A program made the translations under genes and the position numbers. Shown piece by piece: positions 8,561 through 15,539 of a stretch of DNA of 64,000 nt. Source of the DNA: Lyngbya aestuarii BL J (GTDB lineage Bacteria; Cyanobacteriota; Cyanobacteriia; Cyanobacteriales; Microcoleaceae); assembly GCF_000478195.2 (NCBI RefSeq), contig NZ_AUZM01000032.1, positions 1 through 64,000 of the forward strand, in the 5' to 3' direction. The notes under the pieces were generated by a model. That model saw nothing but the letters and a program-made list of their open reading frames with translations. It made no database searches and was not told the DNA's origin. How positions within the stretch are numbered: the first letter of the stretch is position 1; each line of letters begins with the position of its first letter.

Positions 8561-9589
8561 CTACTTAATTTTTACTAAAACCTCACAAAGTTCATTCAAC
8601 TCATTTTTATTTTCGTTTACCAGAGCTTCTCCAAGGTTTACCAACTTTGTTAGGGTTTTGGGTTTAATATCATCCATTGCAATATTTTCCTGCAACTCTT
8701 TCTGGTATCGCTCATACTGATTTAAGCTCGGAATCTTAAGCCCAGAATTTGAATTACCTGATACCAGTTCTTGCAATTGTTGATGGGTAGTTTCGGAAGC
8801 ACCCTTCATCATAACGTCTAATAGCGCTCCAGGATGACTTATCATCCATCCCAAAATCCCTGCATCTTTTAAGTCGCGTGCTACTTTCAAGCTTCCTGTT
8901 CCAAGAGAAATTAGTAAAAATTTTTGCTCATAAGGATACAAATGTTTGGCCTGAATCAAAAGCGCAAGTGCCGGATTATTAATGTAGACTCCACCATCAA
9001 CGAAGATAGAATTTGACTTTTCAGGAAACCTTGCAGTTGGAAAAAAAGTCGGAGCTGCTGAGGTTGCCCGGGCAGCCTGCCAAACGCAATAATCATCAAA
9101 ATTGGGATTTTCACGAGCTTTTTTGCTATTGAAATAGTAGGGGCAGTCATTCTGAATGTCGTAGCTAAACACTGACACGTCTGGCTTTGGTTGTAATTCC
9201 GACATTTTCGTGTCTGAACCAAATTTCTCTTTTAGATACTTTTCAATTCCTTTAGAAGAATATGTTGAATGACGGAATCCTGGGTTGCCTAGCTTATCAT
9301 CGGCTTCAACTTTTTCTTCTAGTTCGATATATTCTCTTTTTGCTTCTTGGAAAATTTCGCCAGCATCTTCAGTATAAAACTTCAACAAATCTTTGGCTGA
9401 ATATATGGCTTCTGTGTTCGATGATTTTGAGTTCAAACCTAAAGCAATAATTCCCCCTGTTGAAGTTCCGCCGATGACATCGAATAGCTCGTGAATTGGC
9501 TTGTTTGTCTTACCTTCGATATATTCAAGCACTTTTAAAGGAATAATTCCGCGAATGCCACCACCATCAATAGATAAGATACTCTTCAT
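8561..9589 (-). CDS. Patatin-like phospholipase
   Basis: 342 aa single-domain patatin (serine/aspartate dyad lipid hydrolase). The oxyanion motif DGGGIRG is at 8-14, the nucleophile elbow GTSTGG at 41-46 (Ser43) and the catalytic Asp motif DGG at 199-201. GGAGGA precedes the ATG, an excellent ribosome-binding site. No signal peptide, so it is probably cytoplasmic or membrane-associated. Family members release fatty acids from glycerolipids, and some act as effectors in phage-defence systems. No nucleotide cyclase or sensor gene is adjacent, so a defence role is only a possibility. Confidence 0.88.
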   Translation of the reverse strand: MKSILSIDGGGIRGIIPLKVLEYIEGKTNKPIHELFDVIGGTSTGGIIALGLNSKSSNTEAIYSAKDLLKFYTEDAGEIFQEAKREYIELEEKVEADDKLGNPGFRHSTYSSKGIEKYLKEKFGSDTKMSELQPKPDVSVFSYDIQNDCPYYFNSKKARENPNFDDYCVWQAARATSAAPTFFPTARFPEKSNSIFVDGGVYINNPALALLIQAKHLYPYEQKFLLISLGTGSLKVARDLKDAGILGWMISHPGALLDVMMKGASETTHQQLQELVSGNSNSGLKIPSLNQYERYQKELQENIAMDDIKPKTLTKLVNLGEALVNENKNELNELCEVLVKIK

Positions 9590-9698
9590 TGCATTTCCTC
9601 CAATAAGTGAATCATTAGAATCTGTTATTGCCTGTTTGAGCTAGGAAATGTTGGGTTTTGCCGTAGCGCAACCCAACCTACGAGCGATCGTAGCAAGG

Positions 9699-9752
9699 GG
9701 CGATCGCGCTCTCTACTTCTTTGTTGTGTCAATTTAAAGAAGGATAGAGGGG
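9699..9752 (+). repeat. Direct repeat copy 2, upstream of patatin gene
   Basis: A 54-bp second copy of the repeat at 8452-8508, same orientation. The 318-bp gap between the patatin gene (start 9589) and the small gene ending at 9908 holds this repeat and an additional GCGATCG half-copy. No gene is seen. Confidence 0.75.
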
Positions 9753-9907
9753 TTCGATTTTTTGGGATATCGGTGAGCGCCGCAGGGGTTGGGCATGGCG
9801 TAAGTGTCTGTGGAATAGCCGTGGCGGGTTTTCTGGCTTGACTCGCAAGGTGCGCCGGAGATCGTCTGTGGTTGAGTTGGGTCAGGAACGGAGTGTTGAG
9901 GATTGAG

Positions 9908-10102
9908 TTAGGGGAGATGGGGAAAGAGGATGAAATGCGGATCATTTTTATCGAATGACGCGATAAAGTATGACGAAAGGAATCTCGGTAGTGGTTCGGA
10001 AGCCTCTCCTTTGATTGTTGCAACATAATAGGTCTCCATAGCATCCAAGATGTTTTCAAATTCTTCTTGGGTTAGCTGTTTGTCGGTGATTGGACTGACC
10101 AT
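9908..10102 (-). CDS. Small hypothetical protein, 64 aa
   Basis: I do not recognise this protein. It is acidic in its first half (TQEEFENILDAMETYY) with balanced composition and a clear start: GAGGAT about 8 bases before the ATG at 10102. No signal peptide or membrane span. It may be a complete small protein or the N-terminal remnant of a longer one, because an overlapping frame (9625-10059) continues open downstream but has implausible composition. It is cargo of the Tn7-like island. Confidence 0.45.
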   Translation of the reverse strand: MVSPITDKQLTQEEFENILDAMETYYVATIKGEASEPLPRFLSSYFIASFDKNDPHFILFPHLP

Positions 10103-10444
10103 TGAATTATCCTCTATATTTTTCTGTCGTTGCGGTTTGGAACCGATTCTTGCTTGTTGTCTTAAGAAATTGCCTTCTACACTTAATGACGGTTACTTAT
10201 CCTTTTTTCTGAATGAATTCCTAAAACCTAGAGGGTATATTTGAGTTATGAGTAGGTGATTTTTTTGATTTAGAGGCTCTTTTTCTAACTTGATGCACAC
10301 TACGCTCGCGATAAGCAGAAAAAGGGGAATGCCGCCTCAAACTCAAGCAAGCCCGCTCGCCCCTTCATCTCCATATCAACCAAAAAGCGATCTCCTCCTC
10401 ATCCCAAACTCTACTAACGGCGGTCGCACCCATTCGCCTCAAAC
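10103..10444. other. Intergenic region with 14-bp direct repeat
   Basis: No supported gene. CGCCTCAAACTCAA occurs at 10333-10346 and again at 10435-10448, the second copy overlapping the end of the gene at 10445. Confidence 0.4.
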
Positions 10445-10960
10445 TCAATCTTGTGGACATTTATCTAAGGATTTCGGAGGAATGTATGTTATTTGGTGTC
10501 CAAAATGGATTGATGAATTTTTAGGCTCTACTAGCCCCTCCTTGGTTGCAAAAAAGTCCACTGGATAACTCCCCATAGTTGCTTTTCTTCTTAAGAATAC
10601 TGTCCAGCTTCCATCATCTGGGTGTCCTTCTGCCTCAGCCTTATCATCTTCTTCATTCTTTATTAGAAAAACCTGAGTCTCGTGAGTCATTAGCTTTTGT
10701 TGACTACTTTTGTCTGCATAATATATATTTTTCTTTTGCCATACCACCTCCCGTTCTGGGTCTATTTTCTTGTCACGGCAAACCTTATCTTGCTTAACAC
10801 GATATACACTATCTTCGTCTTGGGTAACTCCAGTCTTATGTGTTTGAAAATTTACAACCTCATTTGTTTGGTATAATGCTAGGCTATTTCCCTGTACGCT
10901 CAACATTGCGGCCATAACGATAGCGAACAGCGCCCCCATCCATTTACTGATCTTGTTCAT
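10445..10960 (-). CDS. Secreted hypothetical protein after sigma factor
   Basis: About 171 aa from the ATG at 10960, chosen because it begins a classic signal peptide (basic MNKISK, a hydrophobic run, then NSLA before the mature part) and has AAAGGA about 13 bases upstream. The frame is open to a TTG at 11020. The mature part is charged with two Cys (KVCRDKK and DKCPQD). I do not recognise the family. It follows the membrane-linked sigma factor gene by about 75 bp on the same strand, so the two are probably co-transcribed and may act together outside the inner membrane (inference). Confidence 0.6.
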   Translation of the reverse strand: MNKISKWMGALFAIVMAAMLSVQGNSLALYQTNEVVNFQTHKTGVTQDEDSVYRVKQDKVCRDKKIDPEREVVWQKKNIYYADKSSQQKLMTHETQVFLIKNEEDDKAEAEGHPDDGSWTVFLRRKATMGSYPVDFFATKEGLVEPKNSSIHFGHQITYIPPKSLDKCPQD

Positions 10961-11033
10961 ATAGGTTGGTATTTCCTTTGTTTTGTACCTTTTCTTTTTC
11001 GTGACAAACTCCTCTTTCAATTTATGAATTGCT

Positions 11034-12437
11034 TTAATTTTCAGGCTTAATAGGATACATATTCGTAATATGTACTCCCGTGTAATATCTATCGTTTTGA
11101 TCGTAGATTACTTTTACTCGCCCTGTTTCTATACAGGCTGCTCCTGGTGATGGCTGGACTATTCCAATATCGGGGCTCACTCCATCTGACACTATCTCGT
11201 AGAATTCGTTCGGATTTTTATAGGCTTTGCATGAGGGACTATTAAGTACCGCTTTGCATAAACTGGGCAGAGCATCTTGAGCATGATTGCAATGATCCTT
11301 GTCAAACTGAGATTTCCCTGTAGTTTGACAATCTTGATAGCAATGCCCTTCTATAATATGGTCTATATCCATTAATTGACAGTAAGCTAGAGCTTCCAGA
11401 CAAATAGAATCTGGAACAGCCCATGCCATATTTGTCTGGGCCATAACTGTAATAGTCACCACTACTAAAATTTTAAAAAATTGTTTCAAATTCCTCCATA
11501 CCAATTCGTTTAGACCATGAAGCAGTTGTGAACCTCCAAAACTGGACAGCCACCGGGGCACTGCTCTTAGTACCTGCTTCCCGATCGCCTTAAATTCCTC
11601 CAAACTCCCCTCAGAACTCACCGCCACAAAATCCGACTCAGACTCCTGCTCAGATACCACTACCTCCGGCGATTCCTCATCCACAACACACTCCACTTCC
11701 GCCACCGCAACAGATAGCGTCATCGGCTCATCCAAAATCGGCTCAACTCCCGCCTTCTCCAGGGGAGTTTCCTCAATTACCGAATCTATTACTACAGGTG
11801 TGACTGACACTTCAGTGCTTGTCTTTTCCTCAATAAAATAACCCCGCAATTCCTTTACTAAAATTCCCCGCGCCTGCGAAATACGCTTGCAGACATTCGG
11901 GTAGGAAATTCCTTGCCTTTCAGCTATCTCTTGATAAGACAATTCCTCATAAAAATGTAGGATAAATGTCTCGCGCATTTTGGTCGGTAACTCATCAATA
12001 GCAGCGCGAATGACCTGGTTTCTATCATCACGCTCCAAGGCACTTCCAGGTGTGTTGTCAACCGCCACCCATCCTAAATCCTCTCGCTCTCCATACACTT
12101 CTATATCCTCAACTTGGTTTGCACAAGGGCGACGTTTTAAATCGATCCAAAAATTCCGAGTCAGCGTTATCAGCCAATATTTGAAATTTTCAATTTTTCC
12201 CGCATATTTTTGTGCTTTTTCTAACCCTTTGAGCATCGCCTGACTCAACAAATCTTCCGCTTCGGTTGAGTTGCCGTTCGTCCACTTGAGGCAGCACCGA
12301 AACAGGTAGTCTCGGTACTGTTGGAAGAGTTGCCAAAAGGCATTAATTTCGCCCCCAGCAAGGCACTGTAAAAGTTGCTGTTCTTCTGTTAGTTTTGGGA
12401 GAGGGTTAATAGCGGCTTGCATCACGATAATTTCCAT
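11034..12437 (-). CDS. ECF-like sigma factor with membrane and Cys-rich tail
   Basis: 467 aa with a composite architecture. Residues 20-105 match sigma-70 region 2 (AEDLLSQAM, FKYWLITLTRNFWIDLKRR). Residues 140-200 match region 4 with its helix-turn-helix (ELSYQEIAERQGISYPNVCK). Residues about 205-285 are an acidic Glu/Val-rich linker. Residues 319-338 are a hydrophobic segment ending in AWA, like a signal peptide or anchor. The last 130 residues hold eight Cys, suggesting a disulfide-rich extracytoplasmic domain. Cytoplasmic sigma and external sensor would then be one protein. No separate anti-sigma gene is seen. The start at 12437 is uncertain; an ATG at 12422 is an alternative. Confidence 0.75.
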   Translation of the reverse strand: MEIIVMQAAINPLPKLTEEQQLLQCLAGGEINAFWQLFQQYRDYLFRCCLKWTNGNSTEAEDLLSQAMLKGLEKAQKYAGKIENFKYWLITLTRNFWIDLKRRPCANQVEDIEVYGEREDLGWVAVDNTPGSALERDDRNQVIRAAIDELPTKMRETFILHFYEELSYQEIAERQGISYPNVCKRISQARGILVKELRGYFIEEKTSTEVSVTPVVIDSVIEETPLEKAGVEPILDEPMTLSVAVAEVECVVDEESPEVVVSEQESESDFVAVSSEGSLEEFKAIGKQVLRAVPRWLSSFGGSQLLHGLNELVWRNLKQFFKILVVVTITVMAQTNMAWAVPDSICLEALAYCQLMDIDHIIEGHCYQDCQTTGKSQFDKDHCNHAQDALPSLCKAVLNSPSCKAYKNPNEFYEIVSDGVSPDIGIVQPSPGAACIETGRVKVIYDQNDRYYTGVHITNMYPIKPEN

Positions 12438-12502
12438 TGAAAGACAATCTTGAGGGTTAATTTTTGTAAGGGTGATTTATCAACCACCCCAACTCAGCTA
12501 AA

Positions 12503-14719
12503 TTAAGCAAAAGGAACGGAGAACAAGAAACCGCCCTCGGTGTAAGGAACGCTACCAGGGTCAAAAGGAATTCCAGGGAAGTTTCGCTCTGCCATCTCGC
12601 TGTAATTCCCCACTGCTGAAATTGCATTCAATGCAAAATCATTCGGCAAACCGAGACTTTCTCCGATATTTCCTTCTACTCCCAAAAATCGGCGAACAAC
12701 GGGGTCTGAACTCTCAAGTTCAGCCGTCACATTTTCCGAAGTTAAACCCAGTTCAAAGGCTTCATAAACCGCATAAGTAACGCCAGAAACCACATCTTTC
12801 CACTCAGATTGGTTCTCATCTACAACCATTGCTAAAGGTTCCTCTCCCAAGACTTCCGGAAAGGGCTGATGCTGGCTTCGTTGCTCTACGGGTAAGGTCA
12901 GAAGACTGGAAATAATCAGACCCCCATCACCCGTTATTGCATCTAATTCGCCATTAATATAACTGTCAAATATGGTTTGAAAATTATCCAAAGCCACGAC
13001 TTCCGCATTAATGCCTGCCGCACTCAACTGTTCTCGCAATCGAGTTTCAGAAGTCGTACCAGCAGTGACACCAATTCGACCCCCTGCAAGCTGTTCCAAA
13101 GTGGTAATTCCACTAACAGTTGGAGTGACTACAAATTGGGCATCGTAAGTATTAATTGGAGCAAAATCTACTCCCAACAACGCATCCCGTTTGAGGTTAT
13201 GAGTTGCGTTCCGACTCGTGACGTCAACAACACCATTGGCAACATCGCTAAAGCGCTGAGAACCCGTTGTTTGAATCACAAATTCTACAGCATTGGGGTC
13301 GCCAAATAAAGAAGCCGCCAGCGCCCGACCAAAATCAACATCAAAGCCGCTTAAGTTGCCATTTTCCTCCGCAAAACCCAATCCTTGGGCATCATTCCTC
13401 ACCCCAACCCGCACAAAACCCCGGTCTAAAACTTCCTCTAAAACGTTACGGTTATCATTATCAACCAACGGCACACTTACTTGATCGCTACCTGAAAAAG
13501 GAGGATAATAAACCAGACCACCCGGTTCAACAAACATCAATTCATTGAGATTGCGGGGTAGGGCGGTTTCATCGAAGTTGCGGTTATAAATTTCTTCGTA
13601 GTTCCCAACTTGTTGAATAATATTCAACGCAAAATCATTATCAATTCCCAGAGATTCTCCCAAATTCCCCGACACGCCCAAAAAGCGTTTGATGTCGCTA
13701 TTTCCATCCAGAAATTCATTCACATTCTGAGAATTAATCCCGAAAAATTCCGCTTGAATGGGAGCGTTAACTACCCAGCGCACCACATCGGCAAATTCCG
13801 ACTCATTTTCGGGTACAATAAAAGCTAACGGTTCTTTGCCAATATTCTCCTCTAAAATCACCTGATTCCCCGGATTAGATAAGGTGGGAATGCGATTGCT
13901 GAGAACGCCGCGATTAATGGAAACCGCACCAATTTCACCCGCATCGTAGGCAGCAAACAGGTTATCTTGAGAGGAAAATGTTTGGATGTTTAAGGTAATT
14001 CCCGCACGTTGGGCGGCATCTTCTAAATTTTGTTGGGAGCGGGTTCCTGTTAATACGCCCACAGTCGTTTCTTGCAACTGTTCAACCGAATTAATTCCGC
14101 TATCGCCCCGCACCAAAACCCCTTGAGTATCGAAGAAAACTGTAGGGGAAAAGTCTACTCCCAACGTGGCATCGCGGAGAACCGAATGAGTGGGCAAAGT
14201 GGCGGCTATATCGACGGTTCCACTGGCAACGCTGTTAAAATCTTCACCCGCTTCAACCACCACAAATTCTACCGCATTGGGGTTATCAAATAAAGCCGTA
14301 GCCAATGCGCGACTATAATCAATTCCCATCCCAGTAAAAGAACCGTCTGTTTCTTGGTTGCTAAACCCAATGGCATCATCGTTAACAGCAACTCGTAGAA
14401 AACCCCGTTCTAAAATTTATTGCAGTTGGGAACCTTCTCGCGTCTCACTGCCAACAGATGCCCGATTTTCGGACGCTCCAAACAAAGCATAATGTTCAAA
14501 ACCCGTCGCAAAATTACCGTTAGTAACTGCCTCCGTTACATCGGGGTTAAAGTCAAGATAAAAGTTTTCTTTAAATGCAATCTGGGGTATTCTCCCTTCG
14601 TTGAAACCAAACTTTACCCAGTGTTCAAAACCGCTTCCTAACCGTCCGTCGGCAACGGCATCGGCAACGTCGGAGTGTTGTTGGAGATAGGTATTTTCGT
14701 CAAAGTTGAGAGTAGTCAT
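12503..14719 (-). pseudogene. Tandem solute-binding-domain protein, interrupted
   Basis: One reading frame runs from the ATG at 14719 to 12503 but is broken by TAA at 14417-14419. Before the stop are two copies of a roughly 50-residue repeat (YLQQHSDVADAV...GFEHWVKFG and YLDFNPDVTEAV...GFEHYALFG) seen in cyanobacterial exoproteins. After the stop come two amino-acid-type periplasmic binding domains (SBP family 3) in tandem: RGFLRVAVNDD and RGFVRVGVRND start equivalent positions. In the second domain the residue matching the stop is Glu (LEEVLDRG), so the simplest reading is a nonsense mutation. The downstream part stays open for about 640 codons, so it is recent, read through or reinitiated. 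No signal peptide and no transporter genes nearby. Confidence 0.72.
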
Positions 14720-15016
14720 AATTGGGTTAATTCTCTAAATAAAGGCACGAAACAGTTTGACTGCAAGGCGCCAGGTAGAACCCCCGGAGCGTAAGCAATC
14801 AAAAATTGATACGTTGATGTAGAGCCTGATTAAAACACTTGGCGAGAAAACCTGATACCACTTCTCCGTGAAGATGCGCTTAGTACAGTATTGTTAACAT
14901 AAACCCCATAACCGATGAGGGACAACTGCTAACTGCTTTTTGACAGAGAAATGTATGAGCTTTTCTATCAATTTGTTCACTACACATCAATATAACTTTC
15001 TTTCCTCAAAAGTGTA

Positions 15017-15101
15017 TCCGTGAAACTACGGAATTAAGTTAGCTTATATCTCCGTGTTTTTACGGAGTTGTTCAATTGACAGTTTGGGATGTACGGAGAT
15101 A
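15017..15101. promoter_or_regulatory. Repeated TCCGT-N6-ACGGA inverted motif
   Basis: Two copies of TCCGT-6 bases-ACGGA lie at 15017-15032 and 15051-15066. A further ACGGAGATA at 15093-15101 is the reverse complement of TATCTCCGT at 15047-15055. Equal 6-base spacing in both copies with different spacer sequence suggests operator sites for a dimeric regulator rather than a chance hairpin. They lie 300-380 bp upstream of the interrupted binding-protein gene. Confidence 0.45.
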
Positions 15102-15117
15102 GGACTCGCACACTGCT

Positions 15118-15146
15118 ATTATATTGACCGCAGACTTTGCTGAAAA
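15118..15146 (-). promoter_or_regulatory. Possible sigma-70-type promoter
   Basis: On the minus strand TTTTCA (15141-15146) and TATAAT (15118-15123) are 17 bases apart. Transcription would start near 15110 and cross the TCCGT/ACGGA motifs before the gene at 14719. The -35 is weak, so this is tentative. Confidence 0.35.
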
Positions 15147-15421
15147 GACGACAAACTCAGCCAGGTGGAACAGGGAATAGTTTGACTCAAATCGAAAAAC
15201 CGCTATTGATAAAAATTATTTTGATGCTTCGCAAAAACTTGAAACTTCTATCTGCAACCCCATTCATTTTTTATACATTCGAGCGCATTAGCATTTCCCC
15301 ACTGCACCCTTTTCTCTACGATAGCTTCTCACTACCCCCCTGTCAACTGGAAATACTCACTGAGGGTCTTGGCAACTTTTGGTGATCGCAATTCCAATAC
15401 AGCAGTCCAAAAGCCCTATAC

Positions 15422-15512
15422 CAGCAGTATACAACTTTATTTGCTAGTATAGGACTTTATTTTTTAGTCAAAGACTTTATTCGATAGTAAACGACTTTAT
15501 TTTATCGCTACA
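15422..15512 (-). repeat. Tn7-like right end, four tandem sites
   Basis: Read inward from glmS on the minus strand: terminus TGTAGCGATAA (15512-15502), then four 20-bp units beginning AATAAAGT at 15501, 15481, 15461 and 15441. The variants are AATAAAGTCGTTTACT, AATAAAGTCTTTGACT, AATAAAGTCCTATACT and AATAAAGTTGTATACT. The last differs from the left-end site by one base in 16. Confidence 0.85.
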
Positions 15513-15539
15513 ACAAACTCAAAAATTAGTTTTTCACCC

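Larger units (their letters stand above)
14720..15421. other. Non-coding inner flank of the right end
   Basis: About 700 bp without a supported gene. It holds a possible leftward promoter (15118-15146) and paired TCCGT/ACGGA motifs (15017-15101), both described separately, then the right-end sites. The rightward frame at 15137-15385 lacks a ribosome-binding site and recognisable features. Confidence 0.5.
3270..15512. mobile_element. Tn7-like element at glmS, no transposase genes seen
   Basis: Both ends start with TGT, and in both the first site AATAAAG begins exactly 12 bases in (left TGTAAAGGAACAATAAAG; right, read inward, TGTAGCGATAAAATAAAG). The left end has three spaced sites and the right end four at a 20-bp period. 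That is the asymmetric layout of Tn7 L and R ends, and the site core resembles the Tn7 TnsB-binding core as I remember it (AATAAAGTCTTAAACT). The right terminus is 27 bp downstream of the glmS stop, with the R end proximal to glmS as in Tn7. I see no tnsA-E-like, cas or integrase gene among the cargo. The flanking 5-mers differ (CCCGC left, ACAAA right), so there is no clean target-site duplication. Confidence 0.8.

Noticed and set aside
9625-10059. Leftward 144-codon frame overlapping the 64-aa gene
   Set aside because: Composition (Pro/Arg/Ser/Thr-rich, LTPCPTPAAL) is implausible, and the 64-aa frame has the better start.
10290-10568. Rightward 92-codon frame
   Set aside because: It overlaps the end of the secreted-protein gene on the other strand and has low-complexity composition.
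15137-15385. Rightward 82-codon frame near the right end
   Set aside because: No ribosome-binding site, no domain or membrane pattern; the region looks non-coding.
3270-15512. CRISPR array or CRISPR-associated transposon
   Set aside because: Right-end units are contiguous 20-bp sites without spacers, only four are present, and no cas genes are visible. They fit transposase-binding sites.
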